This document shows positions 8,219 through 15,631 of a stretch of 64,000 bases of DNA, piece by piece (position 1 is the first letter of the stretch; the number at the start of each line of letters is the position of its first letter). The translations under genes were made by a program, and so were the position numbers. The stretch is from Streptomyces sp. NBC_01463 (GTDB taxonomy: Bacteria; Actinomycetota; Actinomycetes; Streptomycetales; Streptomycetaceae), in contig CP109468.1 of assembly GCA_036227345.1 (NCBI GenBank), positions 6,014,001 through 6,078,000 of the forward strand. Reading direction: 5' to 3'. The notes under the pieces are model-generated. The model saw only the letters and a list, made by a program, of their open reading frames with translations. It did not search any database and was not told the origin of the DNA.

Positions 8219-8868
8219 ACGGCAGCGGAAGCGGCAGGGGCCGCAGGATCGTCCTCTGGCGACACGGCCAGACGGCGTGGAACCTGGAGCGCCGGTTCCA
8301 GGGCTCCACGGACATCGACCTCACCGAGGAAGGCGTCGGGCAGGCCCGCCGGGCCGCCCGGCTGCTCGCCTCCCTGAAGCCGGACGCGATCGTCGCATCC
8401 GATCTGCGGCGGGCGGCGGCCACGGCTGCCGAGCTCGCCGCGATCACCGGACTCGGCATCGCGCACGACCCGGGACTGCGCGAGACCTATGCCGGGGCCT
8501 GGCAGGGGCTCACCCACGAGGAGATCGTGGGGCTGTACGGCGAGCAGTACGCGGCGTGGAAGCGCGGCGAGCCCGTGCGGCGCGGCGGCGGCGAGCTGGA
8601 GACCGAGGTCGCCGACCGGGCCGCCCCGGTCGTGCTCGCGCACGCCGACAAGCTGCCCGACGACGGCACGCTCGTCGTCGTCAGCCACGGCGGCACCATC
8701 CGGACCACCATCGGACGGCTGCTGGGCCTGGAAGCGCACCACTGGGAAGGGCTCGGCGGGCTCACCAACTGCTGCTGGTCGGTGCTGGGCGAGGGCGCCC
8801 GCGGCTGGCGGCTGCTGGAGCACAACGCCGGCACCCTGCCCGAACCGGTGCTCGGCGACGACGCCTGA
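8215..8868 (+). CDS. Histidine phosphatase family protein, CTG start
   Basis: This 217-residue cytoplasmic phosphoglycerate-mutase-like phosphatase has the RHG catalytic motif at residues 16-18 (VLWRHGQT), the second arginine region ASDLRRAAAT and the second catalytic histidine in VVSHGGTIR near residue 160. The frame has a stop at 8206-8208 and contains no ATG, GTG or TTG before 8527, well past the RHG motif. The start must therefore be the CTG that overlaps the rsfS stop (CTGA), and it has GGAAGGTG as Shine-Dalgarno about eight bases upstream. Substrate unknown; the family includes phosphoglycerate mutases and sugar or nucleotide phosphatases. Confidence 0.9.
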   Translation: MNGSGSGRGRRIVLWRHGQTAWNLERRFQGSTDIDLTEEGVGQARRAARLLASLKPDAIVASDLRRAAATAAELAAITGLGIAHDPGLRETYAGAWQGLTHEEIVGLYGEQYAAWKRGEPVRRGGGELETEVADRAAPVVLAHADKLPDDGTLVVVSHGGTIRTTIGRLLGLEAHHWEGLGGLTNCCWSVLGEGARGWRLLEHNAGTLPEPVLGDDA

Positions 8869-8920
8869 CCGGGTGCCGGTGCGGCGCCCGCGGGGCGTCC
8901 TCGGGCGGCGTCGGCCGGAT

Positions 8921-8950
8921 TTCACTTTCCGGCTGGTCACAGGCTAAAGT
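8921..8950 (+). promoter_or_regulatory. Probable promoter of the first tRNA-Ala gene
   Basis: TTCACT (8921-8926) and TAAAGT (8945-8950) are 18 bases apart and lie 46 bases before the tRNA. The spacing is reasonable; the -35 match is weak. Confidence 0.4.
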
Positions 8951-8996
8951 TCTTCTTGTTCGCAGCGCGGAAACGCAGGGAAACACAGCGGACAGC

Positions 8997-9069
8997 GGGG
9001 CTATAGCTCAGTTGGTAGAGCGCCTGCATGGCATGCAGGAGGTCAGGAGTTCAATTCTCCTTAGCTCCA
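8997..9069 (+). tRNA. tRNA-Ala (anticodon GGC), copy 1
   Basis: The 73-base cloverleaf has acceptor stem GGGGCTA/TAGCTCC with one G-T pair, discriminator A and no encoded CCA. The D-arm is GCTCAGTTGGTAGAGC, the anticodon stem CCTGC/GCAGG carries loop ATGGCAT (anticodon GGC), and the T-loop is TTCAATT. The GGC anticodon decodes GCC and GCT, the dominant alanine codon group in this genome. An identical copy lies 3.35 kb downstream. Confidence 0.97.
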
Positions 9070-9072
9070 CAA

Positions 9073-10185
9073 TCAGGATCCCGTCCCCGAGCTGGGGGCG
9101 GGATCCTTGCTTGTTCCCGGGGCGGCACCGGGTCCCCTCCGGCGGGTGCGCAACGCGGTCAGCTGCTGCTCGCTCTCCTCGTCGGCAGACGTGTACACCA
9201 CGATCCGGCACTCCGGCAGCCCGTTGACGGACAGCGAGACCGAGGTCATCCGGATCTCGGATGACGCCGCCCAGTGCCGGAACGTCTTCACCCGCGGCCC
9301 CGGCGGCGTGACGTCCCCGCTGCGCCACAGCCGGGCGAAATAGGGGCTGGCCGCCGACAGTTCCTCGATGTACCTCTCCCAGGCGGGCTCGCCCGCATGC
9401 CGGCCGTAGCCGCTGCGCAGCGTCGCCACCATGACGGGCAGCTCCTGGGAGCGGTGGACGACCGGGCAGTCCTCGTCGGACACCGTGAACAGCGCCCACA
9501 GCACGTTCCGCACCCCGGTCGCCGCCATCGCGGGCACACCGAAGAGGTCGAGGTAGGCGGGGTTGGCCGCCAGCAGGTCGTAGCGCGCGTTGTAGACGAC
9601 CGCCGGGCGCGGGTCGAGCGCGTCGAGGATGCCCTGGACCTCCTCGCCGACCTCGGCCGTGTCGGACTGTCTGCCCGGGATGTACGCCACCTCGGCCAGG
9701 TGGTAGAGGTGCTCGCGCTCCGGCGGGTCCAGCCGGAGCGTCCGGGCCACCGCGTCCAGGACCTGCGGGGAGGCGTTGATCGGGCGGCCCTGCTCCAGCC
9801 ACGTGTACCAGGTGACGCCCACCCCGGAGAGCTGGGCGACCTCCTCGCGGCGGAGTCCGGGCGTGCGCCGCCGGAAGCCGGGCGCCATGCCCACATCGGC
9901 GGGCGTCACCCGTGCCCGCCGACTGCGCAGAAACGCGGCGAGCTCCGGCCGCCGGCCGTGCTGAGAACCGCCGCGCGCCTGCGGCGTCCGGGGCGCCTGA
10001 GGTGCCTGAGACGGCTGCGGTGCCTGCGGTGCCTGAGGCGCCTGAAGCGTTTGTGGTGCCTGCGGTGCCTTCCGCGCGGACCGCCCCTGCGCTTCCTGCT
10101 GCTCCTGCCGCTCCTGTTGCTCCTGTTGCTCCTGCTGTTCCTGTCGTTCCTGAGATCTCCGCTGCTGTGTCGTCACCGTCGTCAC
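9073..10185 (-). CDS. MmyB-type helix-turn-helix regulator with low-complexity N-terminus
   Basis: This 370-residue protein has an XRE-type helix-turn-helix around residues 80-150 (ELAAFLRSRRARVTPADVGM, RRTPGLRREEVAQLSGVGVT, WYTWLEQG). A MmyB-like ligand-binding domain fills the rest (LDALDPRPAVVYNARYDLLA, ANPAYLDLFG). The first about 75 residues are Gln/Glu-rich and then Ala-Pro-Gln repeats, unusual for the family, and the true start may lie downstream of the GTG used here. It is divergent from a DHA2 transporter, so it probably controls that transporter. A repeat GGTGTTGCCA/GGTGCTGCCA in the intergenic gap (about 10211-10230) is a weak operator candidate. Confidence 0.85.
   Translation of the reverse strand: MTTVTTQQRRSQERQEQQEQQEQQERQEQQEAQGRSARKAPQAPQTLQAPQAPQAPQPSQAPQAPRTPQARGGSQHGRRPELAAFLRSRRARVTPADVGMAPGFRRRTPGLRREEVAQLSGVGVTWYTWLEQGRPINASPQVLDAVARTLRLDPPEREHLYHLAEVAYIPGRQSDTAEVGEEVQGILDALDPRPAVVYNARYDLLAANPAYLDLFGVPAMAATGVRNVLWALFTVSDEDCPVVHRSQELPVMVATLRSGYGRHAGEPAWERYIEELSAASPYFARLWRSGDVTPPGPRVKTFRHWAASSEIRMTSVSLSVNGLPECRIVVYTSADEESEQQLTALRTRRRGPGAAPGTSKDPAPSSGTGS
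9075..9107. terminator. Terminator hairpin behind tRNA-Ala copy 1
   Basis: AGGATCCCGTCCCC and GGGGGCGGGATCCT form a 14-bp stem (one T-G pair) with the 5-base loop GAGCT. It starts six bases after the tRNA and lies inside the 3' end of the convergent regulator gene, so it could serve both directions. Confidence 0.7.
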
Positions 10186-10287
10186 ACCCCCATCGTCGGC
10201 GCTACTCCGCGGTGTTGCCAGGTGCTGCCAGTACCAGCATCAACGGGCTCTCGTTACCCGTATGCGGCTGCGAACAGCCTTGAGGAC

Positions 10288-11763
10288 ATGGCCACGACTT
10301 CCGAGACAACTCCCCGTTCCTCCTCCAGTAAAGACCTCACCACCGACAGCCGTCCCGGACGGCTCCTCGCGCTCGTGCTGGCCGCCCAGTTCATGGCGCT
10401 GCTCGACCTCTTCATCGTCAATGTCGCCGCCCCGACGATCCGTGCCGAACTGGGCGCCTCGGGCGCCCAGTTGCAGCTCATCGTGGCCGGCTACACCATC
10501 GCGTACGCGGTGTTGCTGATCACCGGCGCCCGGCTCGGCGGCGTGTTCGGGCACGGGCGCGCCTATCTGGCGGGGCTCGCCGTCTTCACCGCCGCCTCGT
10601 TCGCCTGCGGACTGGCGGCGGGTACCGGGCAGTTGATCACCTTCCGGGTGGTCCAGGGGGTGGGCGCGGCGGTGATGATCCCGCAGGTGCTCAGCCTGAT
10701 CCAGCAGAACTTCACCGGTGCGGCGCGGATGCGGGCACTCGGTGCCTACAGCGCCGTGCTGGCCGTCGGGGCGGCGGCCGGGCAGGTGGTCGGCGGGGTG
10801 CTCGTCAGCGCCGACCTGTTCGGGGCGGGCTGGCGGCCGGCGTTCCTCGTCAACGTGCCGATCGGGCTGGTTCTGCTGGTGCTCGGCTTCCGGGTGCTGC
10901 CGCGCGAACCGCGGACCGGGGCGGCCCGGCGGGAAGCGCGCGCCCGGGGCCTCGACGTGGCCGGCCTGCTGATGCTCGCCACGGGCGTCACCCTGCTGAC
11001 CGTCCCGCTGGTGCTCGGGCAGGAGCTGGGCTGGCCGGCCTGGACCTGGATCTGTCTGCTCGCCTCCGTGCTGCTCCTCGCCGGGTTCGCGGCGTACGAG
11101 ACACGGCTGGCCGCGCGCGGCGGCGCACCCCTGATCGCGCTCGGCGTGCTCCGCCTCCCCGGCATCGCCCGGGCGGCTCTGCGCATCCTGCTGGTGATGG
11201 CGGTGAACGCGGGCTTCCTGTTCACCATGGCGCTGCACGTCCAGGGCGGTCTGGGGTACTCGCCGCTGCACGCCGGACTGATGTTCGTCCCGACCGCCCT
11301 GGTCTTCGGAGCGGTGGGGCTGACCTGGCGACGCTGGCCGGCCCGGCTCCAGGGGGTCCTGGTCCCGTTCGGCTTCCTCCTCCTGGCGGCCGGATCGGCG
11401 GGCGTCGGCCTGGCCATGCGGAGCGGCGGTGACGGCGGGGCGGGGCTCTACGCGGCGTTCGTCGCCACGGGCTGCGGGCTGGCGCTGGGCTTCAGCCCCA
11501 CCCTGACGGGGGCGCTGGCGAACGTACGGCCGCAGGACGCCGCCGACGCCAGCGGTGTGCTGGTGACCGTCACCCAGCTCGGCCAGCTGATCGGCGTCGC
11601 GGCGTTCGGCACGCTCTACCTCAACCGCCTTGATACGCCTGGGGCGCAGGGTTCGGGTGAGGCGTTGTGGGTGTGTGCGCTCGCCCTGTCGGCGGCCGCC
11701 GTCATGGGTGCGCTCGCGGGTCTGGTGAGGCGTCGGCGGAGGGTGGGATCTCCGGTGGGCTGA
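10288..11763 (+). CDS. MFS transporter, DHA2 (14-helix) drug:H+ antiporter type
   Basis: This protein of about 491 residues is almost entirely hydrophobic helices, with family motifs near the first helices (AAQFMALLDLFIVNVAAPTI), FRVVQGVGAAVMIPQVLSLI, and a P-x-G-like segment in VNVPIGLVLLVLGF. The length and QLIGVAAFGTLYLN near the end fit DHA2 exporters that expel amphiphilic drugs across the membrane. The start used (ATG after TTGAGGAC) has a close Shine-Dalgarno; the start is uncertain by a few codons. Divergent from the MmyB-type regulator. A second pair of the same design is at 55.7-58.1 kb. Confidence 0.87.
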   Translation: MATTSETTPRSSSSKDLTTDSRPGRLLALVLAAQFMALLDLFIVNVAAPTIRAELGASGAQLQLIVAGYTIAYAVLLITGARLGGVFGHGRAYLAGLAVFTAASFACGLAAGTGQLITFRVVQGVGAAVMIPQVLSLIQQNFTGAARMRALGAYSAVLAVGAAAGQVVGGVLVSADLFGAGWRPAFLVNVPIGLVLLVLGFRVLPREPRTGAARREARARGLDVAGLLMLATGVTLLTVPLVLGQELGWPAWTWICLLASVLLLAGFAAYETRLAARGGAPLIALGVLRLPGIARAALRILLVMAVNAGFLFTMALHVQGGLGYSPLHAGLMFVPTALVFGAVGLTWRRWPARLQGVLVPFGFLLLAAGSAGVGLAMRSGGDGGAGLYAAFVATGCGLALGFSPTLTGALANVRPQDAADASGVLVTVTQLGQLIGVAAFGTLYLNRLDTPGAQGSGEALWVCALALSAAAVMGALAGLVRRRRRVGSPVG

Positions 11764-11833
11764 CCCCCTTGCGGGGTCATGGCAGAATCGGACCGCCGGA
11801 AGGGGAGACGGACCGAACGGGATGGAGTGTGCG

Positions 11834-11983
11834 ATGCCTGCGAGCCGCCACGAGGTCCCGGACCTGCCCTTCGTCCGCCGGGCCCGCGACGGCGCCGGCA
11901 GCTCGCCCCCGGCGGTCCGCACGCCCGGCGGCGACGCCGGAACCCGCCACTCGTGTACGGCCCGCGGCCGCAGCCGGAGCTGA
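11834..11983 (+). CDS. Possible 49-residue peptide before the zinc-ribbon gene
   Basis: A 49-codon frame beginning MPASRHEVPDLPFVRRARDG has a purine-rich GGATGGAG eight bases upstream of its ATG and ends three bases before the next gene. The product is arginine-, proline- and serine-rich with no recognisable domain. It may be a genuine short gene or an upstream reading frame that couples translation to the next gene. Compositionally it could also be chance, since GC-rich DNA keeps frames open. Confidence 0.3.
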   Translation: MPASRHEVPDLPFVRRARDGAGSSPPAVRTPGGDAGTRHSCTARGRSRS

Positions 11984-11986
11984 TCC

Positions 11987-12220
11987 ATGGGTGCACACAG
12001 GCGGAAGTGCGACTGGTGCGGCAGCGGTACGCCGATCGTCAGGGACATGGACCCGGTCAACGTGGATTTTCAGTACTGGTGCGAGGAATGTGCACGGGCG
12101 CTGGTCATAAAGGGAGACCCCATCGAGACCTACCGGGAGCTGGAGGGGGAGCCGATCTACGGCCGGCTGCTGGAGGAGCACTGCACGCTGAAGCGCTTCT
12201 ACTCCTTCGCCACCGCCTGA
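11987..12220 (+). CDS. 77-residue zinc-ribbon-like protein, function unknown
   Basis: The 77-residue product carries two CxxC pairs, CDWC (residues 8-11) and CEEC (residues 32-35), spaced like a zinc ribbon. A helical C-terminus with TYRELEGEPIYGRLLEEHC follows. A GGAG Shine-Dalgarno precedes the ATG. From memory, near-identical short proteins are widespread in Streptomyces, and the codon use and motif make it a real gene. The role is unknown; possibilities are a small metal-binding regulator or adaptor. It sits between the DHA2 transporter and the second tRNA-Ala, same strand, with a probable terminator-free gap. Confidence 0.8.
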   Translation: MGAHRRKCDWCGSGTPIVRDMDPVNVDFQYWCEECARALVIKGDPIETYRELEGEPIYGRLLEEHCTLKRFYSFATA

Positions 12221-12278
12221 CCGGTGACCCGTGACCGGGACCCGTGGAGGGGCCGCGGGCGGACCGATCGGAAACGAT

Positions 12279-12308
12279 TTGGTGGACGGCCGGGGAGACC
12301 GGTAATGT
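12279..12308 (+). promoter_or_regulatory. Probable promoter of the second tRNA-Ala gene
   Basis: TTGGTG (12279-12284) and TAATGT (12303-12308) are 18 bases apart and 37 bases before the tRNA. This is a better -35 than that of copy 1. Confidence 0.45.
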
Positions 12309-12345
12309 TCTCGATGTCGCCACGGGAGACCGGGCGGCGCGACGC

Positions 12346-12418
12346 GGGGCTATAGCTCAGTTGGTAGAGCGCCTGCATGGCATGCAGGAGGTCAGGAGTT
12401 CAATTCTCCTTAGCTCCA
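12346..12418 (+). tRNA. tRNA-Ala (anticodon GGC), copy 2
   Basis: This gene is identical over all 73 bases to the copy at 8997-9069: acceptor GGGGCTA/TAGCTCC, anticodon loop ATGGCAT, no encoded CCA. The flanks of the two copies differ, apart from GCGGGG/GACGCGGGG-type context and a trailing CACA. Confidence 0.97.
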
Positions 12419-12429
12419 CAGTGAAGATC

Positions 12430-12466
12430 GAGCAGCGGACCATCCGAACCGGATGGTCCGCTGCTC
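12430..12466. terminator. Strong terminator between tRNA-Ala copy 2 and the NuoF-like gene
   Basis: GAGCAGCGGACCATCCG and its exact complement form a 17-bp perfect stem around loop AAC, followed by TTTG. It lies 12 bases after the tRNA and 12 bases before the stop of the convergent gene, so it is likely bidirectional. Confidence 0.9.
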
Positions 12467-12478
12467 TTTGTCGTGCGG

Positions 12479-14056
12479 TCAACTCCGGCCGCTGCCCAGG
12501 GCCTTCCGTCCGGCGGCAGGCGGCAGCGCGGGCCGTTCGGGGGCCTGCTGCTCGATCCGGAGCGCCAGGGCGGGGCACCGGCGTACGGCACGCTGGGCGC
12601 GCCCCCGCAGATGCATCGGGACGGCGGCGTCCGCGAGCGCCGGGTATCCGTCGGGGCCCAGCCTGATCAGCTCCGGGACGATGTCCGCGCAGAGTCCGTG
12701 GCCCCGGCAGAGCGTCCAGTCCACGGCGAGCTTCTCGCCGCTCGGAATGGACTCCTCCAGATCCTGGTAGCCGGGTGCGGGCAGCGGGAGGACGCCGAGC
12801 GTCGGGCGGCCGCAGCCGCCGTCCAGGACGTGCGCGGCCAGGTCGTCCGTGAAGGCGGAGAGCGTGGAGCCCAGGAAGCGCGCCGAACCGTCCGGGTGTT
12901 TGCAGGCGCCCCGTCCCTTGACCGCGAGGGTCACCTCGCGCAGCGCCTCAAGGGCGGCGGGCCCGCCGCCGTTCAGCACGTCGGAGAGGCCGCCCGCGGC
13001 GGCCGGCAGTCCGAGCTTGCACGGGCCGCACTGGCCCGCGGTCTCGGCGGCCAGCCAGTTCGCCACCCGCAGGGACTCGCCCAGCGGGCAGGTCTCCGGT
13101 CCGATCGGCAGGATCGCCCCGGCGCCCAGCGCCCCGCCCGCCGCGGCCAGCGACTCCCGGGAGACGACGGCGTCGTGCGTGGCGTTCGCGGTGATCCAGT
13201 TGCCGTGGTAGCCGCCCGTCAGCACGCCCTGCGGCAGCGGCGGGGCGCCGGCCAGCTGGAGCACGTACCGCAGCGGCACTCCGGTGGGCACCTCGATGAC
13301 CATCGGACGCGCGACCGCGCCGGAGAGCGTGAGGAGCACCGTGCCGGGCTCGTCGGGCAGGCCGGTGTTCCCGTAGCGGCGGGCGCCGATGCGGGCGGCG
13401 ACGGCGAGCTGTGCGTACGTCTCCGCGTTCGACAGCAGGGTGGGGGCGCCGCCGACCCCCGACTCGGCGGCCCGCTCGCGGCGGCCCGGCGGCAGGGCGG
13501 GGCCACCGGAGGCCGCCCGGATGACGGCCGAGGCCTCACCGGACACCATCCGCTCCGGTGTCCGCACCACCCGGGCGCGCAGGGCCTGGCCGCGCCGGTC
13601 GGAAAGCCCCCGCTCGGCGAGCGCCGAGCGCACCGAGATCTCCGTGGAGTTGCGGGTGACCGCCACGATCAGCGTCCGGGCGCCGAGCGCCTCGGCGGCC
13701 AGCAGCGCGCCGTCCAGGATGAGGTGCGGTGCGCGGTTGAGCAGCACGGTGTCCTTGCGGCAGGCGGGCTCGCCCTCGCTGCCGTTGATCACGACGACCG
13801 GCCGCACCCCTCGCTTGATCGACGACTTGGCGACGGCCCGCAGCTTCCTGCCGAAGGGGAACCCGGCACCGCCGCGGCCGTTCAGCGAAATGGACTCGGC
13901 GAGTTCCGCCAGGCGTTCGCCGGTCATCGGTTCCAGCGGGCCGTGCACCTTCAGGTGCATGCCGAGGTCGAGCCGCTCCACCAGGTCGAAGCCGCTGGTC
14001 AGCTGAGGGAGGCCGACGACGCGGACTTCGGGGACGTCGGGGAGGGGGATGTTCAC
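12479..14056 (-). CDS. NuoF-like FMN/iron-sulfur protein with C-terminal ferredoxin
   Basis: This 525-residue protein resembles the NADH-binding NuoF subunit. GRGGAGFPFGRKLRAV (about residues 60-75) and INGSEGEPACRKDT mark the FMN/NADH region. A SLBB-like segment (VPTGVPLRYVLQLAG) follows, and the N3-type Fe-S site is visible as GQCGPCKLG with a later CKHPDG. The C-terminus adds a ferredoxin-like module, CRGHGLCADIVPELI with CPALAL, of the small 3Fe-4S actinobacterial type. It is a soluble electron-transfer protein outside a Nuo operon. Its GTG start overlaps the stop of the upstream membrane gene (GTGA), so both are coupled and probably form one redox unit. Partners and physiological electron donor are unknown. 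Confidence 0.82.
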   Translation of the reverse strand: MNIPLPDVPEVRVVGLPQLTSGFDLVERLDLGMHLKVHGPLEPMTGERLAELAESISLNGRGGAGFPFGRKLRAVAKSSIKRGVRPVVVINGSEGEPACRKDTVLLNRAPHLILDGALLAAEALGARTLIVAVTRNSTEISVRSALAERGLSDRRGQALRARVVRTPERMVSGEASAVIRAASGGPALPPGRRERAAESGVGGAPTLLSNAETYAQLAVAARIGARRYGNTGLPDEPGTVLLTLSGAVARPMVIEVPTGVPLRYVLQLAGAPPLPQGVLTGGYHGNWITANATHDAVVSRESLAAAGGALGAGAILPIGPETCPLGESLRVANWLAAETAGQCGPCKLGLPAAAGGLSDVLNGGGPAALEALREVTLAVKGRGACKHPDGSARFLGSTLSAFTDDLAAHVLDGGCGRPTLGVLPLPAPGYQDLEESIPSGEKLAVDWTLCRGHGLCADIVPELIRLGPDGYPALADAAVPMHLRGRAQRAVRRCPALALRIEQQAPERPALPPAAGRKALGSGRS

Positions 14057-15426
14057 GGTCGGTCTCCTGCGGGTGCGGTCCAGGGTTCTCCGGCCGGGGG
14101 CGGATAGAACGGCCCCGGAAGCGGCGCGGTGTCGTCGACGGCCGGCAGTGGAGAGGTTGCCGCCCCGGCGCCGTACGGGGACTCCTGGACGGGGACATAG
14201 GGGGAGCCGACGGGCTGCACGGGGGTGAAGACCGGACCGGGCTCGAAGGGATCGCGGGGCGCGAACGGATCGTTCTTCGCACGCCGCGGCTGCGCGGGTT
14301 CGTACGGAGCGCGCGCCGGCTCCGCGGGCGCGGGCGGCGGGCGCAGTGCCTGCGCGGGCGGGGCGGGGGACGGCGCCGGCCAGCGCGCGGACGGCTGCTG
14401 CGGGGCGGTGGGGCCGGTGGCCAGGGAGACCGCGCGGTAGCCGGCGGCGATGCCGGGACCCGGGTCCGTACGGCCGCCGGGAGGGCTCGGGAGCGGGCCC
14501 ATGGAGAGGCGGTCCGCGCTGCGGGGCGGGGCCTCGTGGAGCGGCGGCGCCGGCGGCGCGAGGGTGGTCCGGGGGCGTTCGAAGGAGGAGGGCAGCGGGG
14601 TGCCGCGCACCTGGTGGCCGAGGCCGCCCCGGCCGGCGTCGCCCGTGCCGTACGCCCCCGGCAGGGCCGCGGTGTCAGCGCCGGGCAGCGGGGCCTCGCG
14701 GATCACCGGCTCGGGTTCGGGCAGTGCCTCCGGCCTGATCAGTGCGGTGACCGTCGCGGCGATCCGCCGCTTCACCGGCGGCGGCAGCATCCGCAGACCC
14801 AGTGCGGCCGCCACCGCGGCCAGGGACAGGCCGTACATGACGACGACCCAGACCGCGGGCGGCCGGCCCGCGTACAGGCCGTGCACCAGGGCCGCGCACC
14901 AGGCCGGGTAGGACAGCGCGTGCAGGGCCCGCCAGCGTCCGGCGACCCTGCTGGGGGTGGCGAAGGCGCTGCGCAGGGCGCCGGTCGCGGCGGCCACCAC
15001 CATCAGCAGCCCGGCCAGCGCACCGAAGCCGATCAGCCCGGCCGTACCGCCGACGCCGAGCCCGAAGGGTATGAGGGCGCCGAGCAGCTCCACATGCCCC
15101 AGCGAGACCTTCACCGTGACATGGAGCAGCAGGAAGCCCAGCGAGGCGGCCGCGGCGGTGCGGTGGACGGCCTGGCCGATCAGCCGCTGCCGGGAGGAGA
15201 GGAACATCCGGTCGGTGGCGAGCAGGCCCCAGCCCACCGCGGCGGTGAGCGAGACCAGCGAGAGAACACCGGCGGTGAAGTCGAACGTGGCGCGCAGACC
15301 GTCGCTGCCCGCCACGGCGAGCAGCGGGAGGAGAACCAGCACGGCGACGGTCAGCCCGCCCTGTACCGGTCGGCCCGGCCCCCGCAGAGGGGCGGCCGAT
15401 GAGCGGATCCTGCGATGAGGGTTCAT
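14053..15426 (-). CDS. Ferric-reductase-like multi-helix membrane protein with long proline-rich tail
   Basis: This protein of about 457 residues has roughly six membrane helices in residues 20-215, including LIGQAVHRTAAAASLGFLLL-HVTVK and WRALHALSYPAWCAALVHGL. Their paired histidines fit heme ligation in ferric-reductase-like domains. The remaining about 240 residues are Pro/Ala/Gly-rich and predicted disordered, with repeats of NDPFAPRDPFEPGPVF type. The ATG has GGAG eight bases upstream; an in-frame ATG 45 bases earlier is possible. It is the first gene of the redox pair with the NuoF-like gene. The upstream gap carries an 18-bp perfect palindrome and a GTTAC-GCGGA-GTAAC repeat. Confidence 0.75.
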   Translation of the reverse strand: MNPHRRIRSSAAPLRGPGRPVQGGLTVAVLVLLPLLAVAGSDGLRATFDFTAGVLSLVSLTAAVGWGLLATDRMFLSSRQRLIGQAVHRTAAAASLGFLLLHVTVKVSLGHVELLGALIPFGLGVGGTAGLIGFGALAGLLMVVAAATGALRSAFATPSRVAGRWRALHALSYPAWCAALVHGLYAGRPPAVWVVVMYGLSLAAVAAALGLRMLPPPVKRRIAATVTALIRPEALPEPEPVIREAPLPGADTAALPGAYGTGDAGRGGLGHQVRGTPLPSSFERPRTTLAPPAPPLHEAPPRSADRLSMGPLPSPPGGRTDPGPGIAAGYRAVSLATGPTAPQQPSARWPAPSPAPPAQALRPPPAPAEPARAPYEPAQPRRAKNDPFAPRDPFEPGPVFTPVQPVGSPYVPVQESPYGAGAATSPLPAVDDTAPLPGPFYPPPAGEPWTAPAGDRP

Positions 15427-15482
15427 GGGGGCGACTCCGAATGGCTCGGCAAAGCGGTCCCGTTGCCGCATGCTAAGTCGGG

Positions 15483-15500
15483 CCGTACCGGCCGGTACGG
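15483..15500. promoter_or_regulatory. 18-bp perfect palindrome upstream of the redox pair
   Basis: CCGTACCGGCCGGTACGG is fully self-complementary and lies 57 bases before the ferric-reductase-like start. About 29 bases farther upstream is GTTAC-GCGGA-GTAAC (15529-15543). Both are candidate operators for the minus-strand transcription unit. The rest of the gap up to the leuS leader shows nothing I can name. Confidence 0.4.
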
Positions 15501-15631
15501 GGTTTGAGTGGTTGCCCCGATAGAGGGCGTTACGCGGAGTAACCGCCGCTTCCCGGACGTTCTGCCGCACGTTTCGCATCGCGTCCTGTCCACGGACCGG
15601 CGGTGCCCGGAAGGGGGCCGGGCCTGTGCGG

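Noticed and set aside
8205..9227. 340-codon plus-strand frame starting with GTG near the end of rsfS
   Set aside because: It is out of frame with the histidine phosphatase, runs through the tRNA and codes for Arg/Ala/Gly-rich sequence without a domain.
9274..10287. Open frame upstream of, and in frame with, the DHA2 transporter
   Set aside because: It lies antisense to the MmyB-type regulator, which has clear domains. The extension is low-complexity shadow sequence.
8997..12418. attL/attR-like boundaries of an integrative element at the two tRNA-Ala genes
   Set aside because: Both tRNA genes are full-length and no integrase, excisionase or replication gene lies between them. A phage or ICE att duplication would usually leave only a tRNA 3' part.
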